Shown: piece after piece, positions 34,214-43,079 of the stretch
Position numbering within the stretch: the stretch's first letter is position 1
How the letters are laid out: each line of letters starts with the position of its first letter
NCBI GenBank assembly: GCA_900542875.1
Contig: UQPH01000001.1
Location: 124,001-188,000 of the forward strand
Length of the DNA: 64,000 bases
Direction of reading: 5' to 3'
From: an uncultured Eubacterium sp.
GTDB lineage: Bacteria > Bacillota > Clostridia > Oscillospirales > Acutalibacteraceae
Made by a program: the position numbers and the translations under genes
The notes under the pieces: model-generated
The model's input: only the letters and a program-made list of their open reading frames with translations
Database searches by the model: none
Told to the model about the DNA's origin: nothing

Positions 34214-34525
34214 ATGAATGAAATATTTTTATATCAACATGGCTGAGCTGGAAATCACGGATGCGAAGCTTTTGTTCGTTCTGTAATAAAAATTATGGAC
34301 AAGAAAATAAATATTATATCATTTAGACCTAATGATGACAAAAAATATGGTATAGACAAAATTGCAGATAATTTGTTGATATCAATAGGCGGAGATTTAT
34401 ATTGTGGAAAAGATACGACATTGTTGTCTATTATTAACAAAAAAATTTCACGGAACAATAAATCAGTTTTTGATTGTTTATTTCCAAGTATAAAAACAAG
34501 AATCAAATTAAAACTTTTTCATTAA
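34214..34525 (+). pseudogene. remnant of a second polysaccharide pyruvyl transferase
   Basis: The ATG at 34214 has AAAGGA upstream and reads MNEIFLYQHG, then TGA (34244-34246), then AGNHGCEAFVRSVIKIM. Family members read HGGxGNHGCEA here, so the TGA again replaces a glycine codon. The frame continues through INIISFRPNDDKKYGID and DNLLISIGGDLYCGKD, which are normally more than 50 residues apart in full-length proteins, and ends at 34525. Only about 100 of the usual 350 or more residues are left, so it has a nonsense codon, an internal deletion and a lost C-terminal half. It fills the only large gap between the last transferase and the flippase. Confidence 0.8.
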
Positions 34526-34535
34526 ATAAAAAATT

Positions 34536-36059
34536 ATGGCAAATTATACTAATTCAAAAAAAAGTGTATTAAATATATTATCTAGTGTTTTTAATCAGTT
34601 GTTTATAATTATATTTGGCTTATTTATACCCAGATTATATTTAACTACATATGGTTCGGAAGTTAATGGATTATTAAATTCAATAGGACAGGTGTTTACA
34701 TATTTAACATTACTTGAAGCCGGTGTGGGTACAGCTACATTGACTTCTTTGTATAAGCCCGTAGCTGAAAACGATAAGACTTCAATATCCGAAATAATGG
34801 CAGCAACACATAAATTTTATAAAAAAACAGGAACTATATATTTTGTTGCAATTTTGGCTCTAAGTTTATTATATCCACTAATAGTAAAGTGTGAACTGCC
34901 TTTGTGGGAAATAGCATTAATAATAATACTCAATGGACTTCCGGGAGTAGTGAGTTATTTTTTTCAAGGAAAATATAATATTTTGTTACAAGCGGAAGGT
35001 AAAAGTTATATAATTACCAATCTTACCACCATTGTGACCTTTTGTATTAATATATCTAAAGTTATATTGATGCTAATTGGGTTTGATGTTATAGCAATAC
35101 AAATTAGTTATTTCGTGTTTAGTATTGCAAAAACTGTTTATATAATGATTTATATAAAAAGATATTATAAATGGTTAAATTTAGAGGCTAAGCCAAATTT
35201 TGAGGCTATAGCACAAAAGGATTCTGTCTTAGTTATGGAATTGTGTGATATGGTTTTTAGACACACCGATATAATCATTCTAACATTGTTTTGTGATTTA
35301 AAAGTGGTAAGTGTTTATGTTATATATAATTCCTTGTTATCAACAATAAGTACTTTTATGGATGCATTTTCACAGGGCTTTTCTTTTGCACTGGGTCAAA
35401 AATTTAATACAAATCGCGAACTGTATATTAAATTGCATGATGTTTACGAAACATATCGAATGACATTAGTTTTTTCATTGGATGCAATTGCATACATTTT
35501 TATTATTCCTTTTATAAAATTGTATACATTAGGAGTAACTGATATTGAATATATCGATAAATACTTACCAGTATTATTCATTTCTTCATTTTTATTGACT
35601 AATGGTAGAGCAAATTCCGCTTCGGTAATTAATTATGCCAAACATTTTAAGCAGACCAGGTGGAGATGTGTACTTGAAGCAACAATTAATATAACGGTAT
35701 CAATTATATTGGTGAATTTAATTGGTATATATGGTGTGCTTATCGGTACGATTGCTGCACTGTTATATAGAGCAAATGATATGATAATATATGCAAATAA
35801 AAAGATATTGAACAGAACTCCATGGATTACATATAAAAGGTGGTTGATATTAATTATTTCATTTATTGGAATAGAATTTGCAGTATCGTTTATTAATGTG
35901 GACTTGTCTTCATATATTAGAATATTTTTGTGGGCTGTGGTTGCTTGTATTGTAATTATTCCTTTATTTTTTATTATTATTTCAATATTTGAACCTAAGC
36001 AAGCAAAATTTGCATATTCATATTTTAAGCGATATATGAAAAAATTATTAAATCATTAA
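34536..36059 (+). CDS. oligosaccharide flippase (Wzx-like)
   Basis: Membrane protein of 507 residues with 12 to 14 predicted helices, of the MVF/PST superfamily. The N-terminal LSSVFNQLFIIIFGLFIPRL, YGSEVNGLLNSIGQVFTYL and LLEAGVGTATLTSLY blocks are typical of Wzx proteins, and a charged loop DSVLVMELCDMVFRHTD marks the mid-point. It would move the lipid-linked repeat unit across the membrane for the EpsG-type polymerase. It ends the exopolysaccharide locus; no chain-length (Wzc/EpsA) genes or nucleotide-sugar genes (rml, galE) are included. Confidence 0.88.
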   Translation: MANYTNSKKSVLNILSSVFNQLFIIIFGLFIPRLYLTTYGSEVNGLLNSIGQVFTYLTLLEAGVGTATLTSLYKPVAENDKTSISEIMAATHKFYKKTGTIYFVAILALSLLYPLIVKCELPLWEIALIIILNGLPGVVSYFFQGKYNILLQAEGKSYIITNLTTIVTFCINISKVILMLIGFDVIAIQISYFVFSIAKTVYIMIYIKRYYKWLNLEAKPNFEAIAQKDSVLVMELCDMVFRHTDIIILTLFCDLKVVSVYVIYNSLLSTISTFMDAFSQGFSFALGQKFNTNRELYIKLHDVYETYRMTLVFSLDAIAYIFIIPFIKLYTLGVTDIEYIDKYLPVLFISSFLLTNGRANSASVINYAKHFKQTRWRCVLEATINITVSIILVNLIGIYGVLIGTIAALLYRANDMIIYANKKILNRTPWITYKRWLILIISFIGIEFAVSFINVDLSSYIRIFLWAVVACIVIIPLFFIIISIFEPKQAKFAYSYFKRYMKKLLNH

Positions 36060-36183
36060 TTTTCTTATGTTTATTACGGATTTTTATCGTGACAAATTTG
36101 TGCAAGTTGTATACTGGCTTTGTGCAATGTTACCAAAATGCGGGTGCTGTAATTGTGTGTTGCTACAAAGTTTATTTTTCGTA

Positions 36184-36240
36184 TTGACGATGGTTGAAAA
36201 TTAATATAACATAAAAATACGAATGCTGTCGAAAGACGGC
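36184..36240 (+). promoter_or_regulatory. promoter and GAAA-tetraloop leader hairpin
   Basis: TTGACG (36184-36189) is followed by TATAAC at 15 bp (36205-36210) or TAACAT at 17 bp. Just downstream GCTGTC-GAAA-GACGGC (36225-36240) is a stable GNRA-loop hairpin without a T run, near the predicted 5' end of the mRNA, where it could protect the transcript. Confidence 0.5.
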
Positions 36241-36272
36241 GAATAAAGTTAATATTTGAAGGAAAATTTGAT

Positions 36273-37238
36273 ATGAATTGTTATGAAAATCAGGGGCGTC
36301 GGTGTTTTGCTTTGAAGATGATTTCGTCGTTCATAGCCATTCTTGTTTTGATTGCCGTGTTGCTTATGCAACCGATTTTTGCATATTCCTATGATAAAAA
36401 CTATCTCGATTATTCCAGTTGGGACGAGAGCAATATTAATACCGTGGCGATTGATTGTGAGGGTGCTATGGGCGAGCTTAGCGGTTCGCTCAACTATTTT
36501 ACCGAAGAATCAAGCGCCTATTTTTTATTTAATCTGAACGAAAGCGGAATAACCGAGAACAGCGTTATTTCTGTAAATTTCAGCGTTTCGTCAAGGCAGG
36601 GTTCTTACGATTTCACGGTGGATAATTCAGGCGTCAGTTATAACGAAGAGGCGGCTGAAAAATATTTTGACACAGAAAGCAAGGCTGACGAATTTACAAC
36701 GGGACATGCGATTGTGACGGTTATAACAGACATAAAGGACAAGGTTACCACTCACGATTTTGCTGTGAAAATCGCAGTTGACGGCAGGCTGTACAATCTT
36801 TTTAATTCAAAACCGCTGACGATTGAAACTTACTTGCCGACAACTGCCGGCAAATCTTCTTCGAAAAAGACAACAAAGCAGTCTGAGACAAAGAAAAAAT
36901 CAACAAAATCACCAAAATCGACCGCTAAGAAATCAAGCACAAAAAGTTCGTCATCTAAATCCGGTGCAAAGAAACAGACAACTGAAAATTATGAGTCACA
37001 GTCGGATGAAAATTCGGCTGATTTTTCGGGCGATTATTTGAATGATGATGTATCTTATCACGGCAAAAGAGGCTTTTCACCCGTGGCGAAAGCGGTTTTA
37101 ATCGGCGGACTTGTGATAATAGGGCTTGGTATTTTGCTCTTTGTAATTGCCGAGGCGGTATCAAGAGCGGAAAAAAGAAAAGAATCAAAAAATGACTCGA
37201 AAAACGAAAATAAAGATGATATAACAGACGAAAAATAA
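36273..37238 (+). CDS. exported, membrane-anchored protein of unknown function
   Basis: Family not recognised. A signal peptide spans about residues 16-38 (SSFIAILVLIAVLLMQPIFA). A beta-rich extracellular domain (about 40-190) with ASN-type repeats such as SVISVNFSVSSRQGSYDF follows, then a lysine/serine/threonine-rich linker (about 193-240, KKSTKSPKSTAKKSSTKSS), a membrane helix (about 274-292, VLIGGLVIIGLGILLFVIA) and a charged cytoplasmic tail. This looks like a stalked surface protein. The tex gene begins 22 bases after its stop, so the two may be co-transcribed. Confidence 0.7.
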   Translation: MNCYENQGRRCFALKMISSFIAILVLIAVLLMQPIFAYSYDKNYLDYSSWDESNINTVAIDCEGAMGELSGSLNYFTEESSAYFLFNLNESGITENSVISVNFSVSSRQGSYDFTVDNSGVSYNEEAAEKYFDTESKADEFTTGHAIVTVITDIKDKVTTHDFAVKIAVDGRLYNLFNSKPLTIETYLPTTAGKSSSKKTTKQSETKKKSTKSPKSTAKKSSTKSSSSKSGAKKQTTENYESQSDENSADFSGDYLNDDVSYHGKRGFSPVAKAVLIGGLVIIGLGILLFVIAEAVSRAEKRKESKNDSKNENKDDITDEK

Positions 37239-37260
37239 AGCATAAATCAAAAGGTGTTAT

Positions 37261-39420
37261 ATGGATATTTTAAGACAGATTGAAACGGAATTTTCACTTA
37301 AATCGTGGCAGGTTAAAAACACGGTTGAATTAATTGACGCAGGAAATACGATACCGTTTATTGCACGATACAGAAAGGAAGCGACCGGTTCGCTCGATGA
37401 TCAGTTGCTCAGAGAGTTGAGCGAACGACTTGCGTATTTGCGTTCGTTTGAGGAACAAAAGGAAAAAATAATTGCCTCAATAACCGAGCAGGAAATGATG
37501 AGCGACGAAATCCGACAGAGCATAGAAAACGCAAAAACTCTGACGGAACTCGAGGATATTTATCGTCCGTTCAGACCTAAGAGAAAAACAAGGGCTTCTG
37601 TTGCAAAGGCTCTGGGGTTGGCTCCGTTGGCTGAAAAAATATATGCCCAGGAAAAGTCTGCCCCGTCACCCGAGGAACTTGCAAAGGAATTTCTCACCGA
37701 CGAGGTTAAAAGCATTGAGGACGCACTTCAGGGTGCAAAGGATATAATCGCAGAGCAGGTTTCGGACGATGCCGAGGGCAGAAAATTGATTCGCTATGCG
37801 GTAAAAAATCACGCGCTTATCACTTCAAAAGCCGCAGATGATGACCTCGGCGTTTATGATATGTACGCCGATTACAGCGAAAGCGTTAAAAAAATCGCAG
37901 GTCACCGTGTGCTTGCCATGAACAGAGGCGAAAAGGAGGGCAAACTTAAAGTAGGGATTGATTTTGATAAAACAATTGCTACCGATTTGCTTTTTAACAT
38001 TCATTGCAAAAACAGCAATGCGTGCACTGATTTGGTGAGAGATGCGGTTGATGATTCGTATACGAGGCTTATTTTTCCGTCAATCGAAAGAGAGATAAGA
38101 AACGAACTGACCGAAAAAGCAAGCGAGGCATCTATAAAGGTGTTTGCCGAAAATACAAGACAGCTTCTTATGCAGCCGCCGGTTAAGGGGAATGTTACCA
38201 TCGGGCTTGACCCGGGATATCGAACAGGATGTAAAGTTGCGGTAATCAGCGAGACGGGAAAGGTGCTTGATACGGGCGTTATCTATCCTGCTCCTCCGCA
38301 TAAGAAAACAGTCGAGGCAAAGAATATTATCAAGCGACTTGTTAAAAAATACGATGTAAAAATGTTTGCCATAGGCAACGGTACCGCCTCTCACGAGACA
38401 GAGGTTTTTGCCGTTGATGTAATCAAGGAACTTGACTGCGGAATAACATATATGGTTGTCAGCGAGGCAGGCGCATCGGTTTACAGTGCGTCAAAACTTG
38501 CCGCCGAGGAATTTCCGCAGTTTGATGTCAGTCTGAGAAGTGCTGTCAGCATTGCCCGCAGGCTTCAAGACCCGCTTGCGGAACTCGTTAAGATTGACCC
38601 TAAGGCTATCGGAGTCGGTCAGTATCAGCACGATATGCCGCAAAAAGAACTGAACGCCGCACTTGACGGAGTGGTTGAGGATTGCGTAAACTCGGTCGGT
38701 GTTGACCTTAATACCGCCTCGCCGCAACTTCTTTCCCGAGTTGCCGGAGTCAGCAGTGCAGTTGCAAAAAATATCGTTTTGTATCGTGAGGAGCACGGAC
38801 GGTTTAACGAACGCTCCGAATTGAAAAAAGTGTCAAAATTAGGACCGAAAGCGTTTGAGCAATGCGCCGGATTTTTAAGAGTGAGAGACGGAAAGAATAT
38901 TCTTGACAATACTGCCGTTCACCCGGAGAGCTATGCGGCGGCAAAGCAACTCCTTAAACTTTGCGATATGAGCGAGGAGGATATAAAAAACGGCAATATC
39001 GCTCATCTTAAATCAAAGGTGCAGCTTATAGGTACTGCCGCTATTACAAAGCAACTTGATATCGGCGAGCCTACGCTGAAAGATATTGTAAACGAGCTTT
39101 CAAAACCCGGCCGTGATCCCCGTGACGAACTGCCGAAACCTATGCTAAGAAGTGATGTTATGGGCATAGAGGATTTGAAGCCGGGAATGGAACTTAAAGG
39201 TACGGTAAGAAATGTTGTGGATTTCGGTGCGTTTGTTGACATCGGAGTTCATCAGGACGGCTTGGTTCATATCAGCCAAATAACCGATAAATTTTTGCGC
39301 CACCCGAGCGAACTGCTCAAAGTCGGTGATATAGTTACGGTTTGGGTATTGGAGGCAGATACGGTTAAAAACCGCATTTCACTTACAATGAAGGGACCTA
39401 AGAAAAAGAATGAAAAGTAA
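37261..39420 (+). CDS. tex: Tex family RNA-binding transcriptional accessory protein
   Basis: A 719-residue Tex/Spt6-like protein, the usual length. Domain order is an N-terminal helical domain (QIETEFSLKSWQVKNTVELI, TIPFIARYRKEATGSLDD), a YqgF-like RNase H fold (TIGLDPGYRTGCKVAVI), a helix-hairpin-helix region (QLLSRVAGVSSAVAKNIVLY) and a C-terminal S1 RNA-binding domain (GTVRNVVDFGAFVDIGVHQD). It binds nucleic acids and affects transcription and stress tolerance in other bacteria. The MFS gene starts inside its last 11 bases. Confidence 0.95.
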   Translation: MDILRQIETEFSLKSWQVKNTVELIDAGNTIPFIARYRKEATGSLDDQLLRELSERLAYLRSFEEQKEKIIASITEQEMMSDEIRQSIENAKTLTELEDIYRPFRPKRKTRASVAKALGLAPLAEKIYAQEKSAPSPEELAKEFLTDEVKSIEDALQGAKDIIAEQVSDDAEGRKLIRYAVKNHALITSKAADDDLGVYDMYADYSESVKKIAGHRVLAMNRGEKEGKLKVGIDFDKTIATDLLFNIHCKNSNACTDLVRDAVDDSYTRLIFPSIEREIRNELTEKASEASIKVFAENTRQLLMQPPVKGNVTIGLDPGYRTGCKVAVISETGKVLDTGVIYPAPPHKKTVEAKNIIKRLVKKYDVKMFAIGNGTASHETEVFAVDVIKELDCGITYMVVSEAGASVYSASKLAAEEFPQFDVSLRSAVSIARRLQDPLAELVKIDPKAIGVGQYQHDMPQKELNAALDGVVEDCVNSVGVDLNTASPQLLSRVAGVSSAVAKNIVLYREEHGRFNERSELKKVSKLGPKAFEQCAGFLRVRDGKNILDNTAVHPESYAAAKQLLKLCDMSEEDIKNGNIAHLKSKVQLIGTAAITKQLDIGEPTLKDIVNELSKPGRDPRDELPKPMLRSDVMGIEDLKPGMELKGTVRNVVDFGAFVDIGVHQDGLVHISQITDKFLRHPSELLKVGDIVTVWVLEADTVKNRISLTMKGPKKKNEK

Positions 39421-40597
39421 TTACAATGATACGGTAAACGCTTGCTTTTTAGGCTACATAGTTCAGGCAATTGTAAATAATTTTGTACCGCTTTTGTTCG
39501 TAACATTCCAAAATACCTTCGGCATTGAACTGTCAAAAATTACGATGTTGATTTCGCTGAATTTTATAATTCAACTCAGCGTCGATTTGCTTTCCGCTAA
39601 GTTGATAGACAAAATCGGCTATCGCTGTGCAATGGTGGCAGCGCATCTGTTTTCGGCGCTTGGACTGGCTTTGCTGGCAATTTTGCCGTATATTATGAGC
39701 AACAGTTTTGCGGGACTTTTGATTTCGGTTGTGATTTATGCAATCGGAGGCGGTATACTTGAGGTGCTCGTAAGTCCCATAGTTGAGGCTTGCCCGACAG
39801 ATAATAAAGAAAAGGCAATGAGCCTTTTGCACTCTTTTTATTGTTGGGGTCATGTTCTCGTTGTGCTTGTCAGTACGCTGTTTTTTACACTTCACGGCAT
39901 AGAAAATTGGAGGATACTTGCAGTTATTTGGGCTCTCGTTCCGTTTGCAAATGCCTTTATTTTTACCAAAGTGCCTATTGCTCCTCTTATCGAGGAGGGC
40001 GAAAAGGGCATGAGTATTAAGGAACTGCTCACTTCAAAACTGTTTATATTGCTTTTTATTATGATGATATGCTCGGGTGCGAGCGAACAGGCTGTTTCCC
40101 AGTGGGCGTCAACTTTCGCCATTGAGGGACTCGGCGTGTCAAAGACGGTCGGAGACCTTGCGGGTCCGCTTTCGTTTGCGGTATTTATGGGCACGTCAAG
40201 AGCACTTTACGGAAAATTCGGCGACAGACTTCCGCAGAAAAGGGCCCTCCCTCTCTGCTGTATACTTTGCATCGTGTCATATCTGATGATTTCGCTGTTG
40301 CCCGTGCCTGCACTTTCGCTCGTCGGCTGTGCCGTTTGCGGATTCAGCGTCGGCATTATGTGGCCTGCTACATTTTCGCTCTCAGCCGCAATGCTTAAAA
40401 GAGGCGGTACGGCAATGTTTGCGCTCCTTGCACTCGGCGGAGATTTGGGCTGTTCGGCGGGACCCGGAGCGGTCGGCTTTGTTTCGTCGGCGTTCGGTGA
40501 TAATCTAAAAGTCGGAATACTGTTTGCTCTGGTATTTCCGACAGTGCTTTTCATCTGTTCGCAGTTCCTCGGAAAAAGTAAAAAGAACGCAAATTAA
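39410..40597 (+). CDS. MFS transporter
   Basis: Major facilitator of 395 residues with 12 hydrophobic helices. The loop 2-3 motif appears in degenerate form as DLLSAKLIDKIGYR, and the second-half equivalent as GTSRALYGKFGDRLPQKRA. FLGYIVQAIVNNFVPLLFVTF opens the first helix. The arrangement resembles the fucose-permease/sugar branch (FucP-like) but the substrate is not determinable. The start overlaps the tex stop by 11 bases, so translation is coupled. A bidirectional terminator follows. Confidence 0.85.
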   Translation: MKSNYNDTVNACFLGYIVQAIVNNFVPLLFVTFQNTFGIELSKITMLISLNFIIQLSVDLLSAKLIDKIGYRCAMVAAHLFSALGLALLAILPYIMSNSFAGLLISVVIYAIGGGILEVLVSPIVEACPTDNKEKAMSLLHSFYCWGHVLVVLVSTLFFTLHGIENWRILAVIWALVPFANAFIFTKVPIAPLIEEGEKGMSIKELLTSKLFILLFIMMICSGASEQAVSQWASTFAIEGLGVSKTVGDLAGPLSFAVFMGTSRALYGKFGDRLPQKRALPLCCILCIVSYLMISLLPVPALSLVGCAVCGFSVGIMWPATFSLSAAMLKRGGTAMFALLALGGDLGCSAGPGAVGFVSSAFGDNLKVGILFALVFPTVLFICSQFLGKSKKNAN

Positions 40598-40611
40598 CTT
40601 TGCATAAAAAT

Positions 40612-40647
40612 AACCGTCACATTCAAATGGGTGTGACGGTTTTGTTT
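40612..40647. terminator. bidirectional terminator between MFS and hydrolase genes
   Basis: AACCGTCACA (40612-40621) and TGTGACGGTT (40632-40641) form a perfect 10-bp stem with TTTGTTTT after it on the plus strand and a T-rich run on the minus strand. It serves both convergent genes. Confidence 0.85.
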
Positions 40648-40661
40648 TATATTTATATGTT

Positions 40662-41591
40662 TTAATTCTGAATTTTGCTTTTGAGCCAGTTGTAAATGTA
40701 GTCATATACATCGCTCTTGTCCAACTCGTTGAGAATTTCGTGGCGGTCGTTTTCCCAGAGCTTGAGTGTAACATCGTCAATGCCGCATCGCTTATATTGG
40801 GCGTTCAGTTTTTCACACGCCTTTTTTCCGCCGACGGGGTCAACACTGCCCGAGGTGATAAGAATCGGCAGAGATTTTCTCATACCGATGAGTTGTCTGT
40901 TTTTTGCGATTTTTTCAAGTATGGTAAAGAAGTCTTTGTATGCTCCTGCCGTAAAGTCAAAGCCGCAAAGTTTATCGTTTACATAGAGGTCAACCTGCTT
41001 TTCATCTCTCGACAGCCAGTCGCAGTTTGTTCTCGCCGGTGCAAACGGCTTGTTATACGGTTCAAGGGTCAACTTTATTAAAAGGGGATTTACCGTGTGG
41101 CTGCCCTTAGATTTGCAGGTGTTTGTCGCAATGGTTTTGCCTAGCAGTGCCGCCGCCGACGGTATCCAACCGGTGCCCATAATTATTGCGCCGAAAACAT
41201 CGTTGCTGTATTTTGTGAGATATTGCCTAAGACAGAACGAACCCATACTGTGACCGAGAATAAAGTTAGGGAGCTCTTCCCATTTTTCTCTTGCATATTG
41301 AGTTACCGAGTGCATATCCTCGATAATAATTTTGTCTCCGTTTTCTTCGGCGAAAAAGCCGTAATCATGCTCATCGCTTACGCTGTGGCCGTGACCGAGG
41401 TGGTCGTGACCTATGACATTAAAGCCGTGCTCCGTCATATATTTTGCAAAGTTATCATATCTGTCGATATATTCAGCCATACCGTGAACGATTTGAAGAA
41501 CGCCTATCGGCTCTTTTTCGGTCTCCCAAATGATTACATTAAGGTTGTTTTTTGAATCCGTTGAGGCGATTTTTTCGGTATACTTTTTCAT
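40662..41591 (-). CDS. alpha/beta hydrolase, lysophospholipase/monoacylglycerol lipase type
   Basis: Serine hydrolase of 309 residues resembling PldB and monoacylglycerol lipases. Visible are LQIVHGMAEYIDRYDNFA (oxyanion region), GHDHLGHGHSVSD, the nucleophile elbow GHSMGSF, the acid in TSGSVDPVGG and the histidine in ENDRHEILNE. No signal peptide is seen, so it acts on intracellular lipid or imported glycerides. It has its own promoter (41639-41667 on the minus strand) and AAGGAG ribosome site. Confidence 0.9.
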   Translation of the reverse strand: MKKYTEKIASTDSKNNLNVIIWETEKEPIGVLQIVHGMAEYIDRYDNFAKYMTEHGFNVIGHDHLGHGHSVSDEHDYGFFAEENGDKIIIEDMHSVTQYAREKWEELPNFILGHSMGSFCLRQYLTKYSNDVFGAIIMGTGWIPSAAALLGKTIATNTCKSKGSHTVNPLLIKLTLEPYNKPFAPARTNCDWLSRDEKQVDLYVNDKLCGFDFTAGAYKDFFTILEKIAKNRQLIGMRKSLPILITSGSVDPVGGKKACEKLNAQYKRCGIDDVTLKLWENDRHEILNELDKSDVYDYIYNWLKSKIQN

Positions 41592-41638
41592 AGCATATAC
41601 TCCTTAAATGCTGAAAAAATTATCTGTCTTTATCTGTT

Positions 41639-41667
41639 ATATTATCACAAAATTATATTTAAGTCAA
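41639..41667 (-). promoter_or_regulatory. promoter of the hydrolase gene
   Basis: On the minus strand TTGACT (41662-41667) and TAATAT (41639-41644) are 17 bp apart, about 48 bases before the start codon. Confidence 0.6.
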
Positions 41668-41709
41668 CTAAACAAAATGTGCATTTTGCCCAAATAATAA
41701 TTAAAAAAT

Positions 41710-41740
41710 GACAGCATTCGGCATGGCTCCGAATACTGTC
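41710..41740 (-). terminator. hairpin with U tract for minus-strand transcripts
   Basis: GACAG-C-ATTCGG (41710-41721) and CCGAAT-A-CTGTC (41729-41740) pair with one internal mismatch. The plus strand has AAAAAA just before, so only minus-strand RNA would end in a U run. No minus-strand gene lies upstream of it, so it may end antisense RNA from the hpf leader region. Confidence 0.45.
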
Positions 41741-41870
41741 CAATATTAATATTATATCATAAAATTTATTTTTTACAATACTTTTATTAGCGGAGATTAC
41801 ATAATATAATGTAATTGAGGATAGGTTACTGTCCGAGTAATGACCTATTAAGGTCGAAAGGAATGATAAT

Positions 41871-42422
41871 ATGATTAATATTGCTGCCAGAGGATTTGAA
41901 CTTAAGCAGGGAACAAAGGACGGCATTGAAAAGGAACTTAAAAGAATAGAAAAAATGCTCCCCGAAAATTCACGCTTTGATGTTACTCTGAGTAAGGAAA
42001 GGGATAAATATCAGTGCGATATTACCGTTATACATATGGGCTCTTTTATCAGGGGCGAGGCTGAAGCCGACCGCATAGAGCCGGTTGTTGATATGGCCGT
42101 AGATGACTTGAAAAGGAAACTCAGAAAGCTCAAAACCTTTTTTGTAGATAAAAAGAGAAAGGGCGGAATAGATGAAATCGCCTACGCATTTGACGATTTT
42201 GACGAGGATGTAACAATGGAGGACTTCGACAGATTGTACTACGATTCTGTTGATGTTACCAGAAGAAAGGTTATCACTCCTCATATTATGACAGATGACG
42301 AGGCTATCGTACAGATGGAAATGCTCGGTCACAGTTTCTTTGTTTATCTCGGAATTGACGGAGAGACAAAGATAATTTATAAGAGAAAAAAGGGCTACGG
42401 ACTTTTGACTTGCGAAGAATAA
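41871..42422 (+). CDS. hpf: ribosome hibernation promoting factor, long form
   Basis: A 183-residue long HPF that pairs 70S ribosomes into inactive 100S dimers in stationary phase. The N-terminal RaiA-like domain (residues 1-100: ARGFELKQGTKDGIEKEL, GSFIRGEAEADRIEPVVDMA) blocks the decoding site. The C-terminal dimerisation domain (about 125-180: VTRRKVITPHIMTDDEAIVQ, GHSFFVYLGIDGETKIIYKR) is complete. AAAGGA lies upstream. The leader has two small hairpins (GACC-TATTAA-GGTC near 41843-41856 and an overlapping GGTTACT/AGTAATGACC alternative), possible growth-phase control. Confidence 0.95.
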   Translation: MINIAARGFELKQGTKDGIEKELKRIEKMLPENSRFDVTLSKERDKYQCDITVIHMGSFIRGEAEADRIEPVVDMAVDDLKRKLRKLKTFFVDKKRKGGIDEIAYAFDDFDEDVTMEDFDRLYYDSVDVTRRKVITPHIMTDDEAIVQMEMLGHSFFVYLGIDGETKIIYKRKKGYGLLTCEE

Positions 42423-42505
42423 GATTAAGAGAGTATTTTAGATACTTTACGGACTGTCGGAAAAGCTTCTGAATTTTATTTTGTTACCGATGCTTTTGCA
42501 CTCCG

Positions 42506-42534
42506 AGCCGCCGCTGCAATTTGCAGCGGCGGCT
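42506..42534 (+). terminator. terminator after hpf
   Basis: AGCCGCCGCTGCA (42506-42518) and TGCAGCGGCGGCT (42522-42534) form a perfect, very GC-rich 13-bp stem with a 3-base loop, followed by TATTTGTTTG. Its 3' arm overlaps the stop of the convergent DUF421 gene by two bases. Confidence 0.8.
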
Positions 42535-43030
42535 ATTTGTTTGAGAGGTCGGAGGCTGAATTGTTTTTTTCTTCATTTTCGCTTTGATATGACAAAAAGC
42601 TGATGTTTCCGCTGTCCTCCATTATCGCATAAGCTATATCATTTATATCAAAATAGCCCTGAATTCTCGCTTCACTGATTAAATCGTCTAAGGTCAGTCT
42701 CGCTTTTTTTAGATTTTTGCCGATAACGCCGCTTTTGTTCATCAGGAGTATCGGTTCACCGTTTAGTATCTTGCGTGCCTTTTTGCTTTTTCGGGAGATA
42801 AAGGTGAGGGCGATTTCTATCAGCGCATAAACTGTCATAGCGATTATTGCGTGGTACCAGTCCGACTCCAAATCTGTTGCCATTTCCGCCGCTATCGAAC
42901 CGATTGTAATTCCGACCACATAGTCGAAAAATGACATTTGCGAAAGCTGTCTGTTTCCCATAAGTTTATCTAAAACAAATAAAACGAAAAAAGAGCCTGC
43001 CGACAGCAATACAATATATAATGCGTTCAT
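42533..43030 (-). CDS. DUF421 family membrane protein (YetF-like)
   Basis: A 165-residue protein with two or three N-terminal helices (ALYIVLLSAGSFFVLFVL, FDYVVGITIGSIAAEMA, IIAMTVYALIEIALTFI) and a cytoplasmic DUF421 domain (ILNGEPILLMNKSGVIGKNL, LDDLISEARIQGYFDINDIA). The family is widespread in Firmicutes and its function is unknown; YetF and YdfR relatives are spore- or surface-associated in Bacillus. It is shorter than the common 200-residue form because the C-terminal strand-rich part ends early in a polar SENEEKNNSASD tail. Confidence 0.85.
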   Translation of the reverse strand: MNALYIVLLSAGSFFVLFVLDKLMGNRQLSQMSFFDYVVGITIGSIAAEMATDLESDWYHAIIAMTVYALIEIALTFISRKSKKARKILNGEPILLMNKSGVIGKNLKKARLTLDDLISEARIQGYFDINDIAYAIMEDSGNISFLSYQSENEEKNNSASDLSNK

Positions 43031-43079
43031 ATAATCACCATATAATATCTTGTTTATTAGTCAGTATTCCCAAAATGCA

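Noticed and set aside
26884..34525. Genome-wide reassignment of TGA to glycine (genetic code 25)
   Set aside because: TGA is the normal stop of several intact genes here (walJ, both ABC subunits, the collagen-like gene, two GT4 genes, a GT2 gene), and both affected genes carry further lesions.
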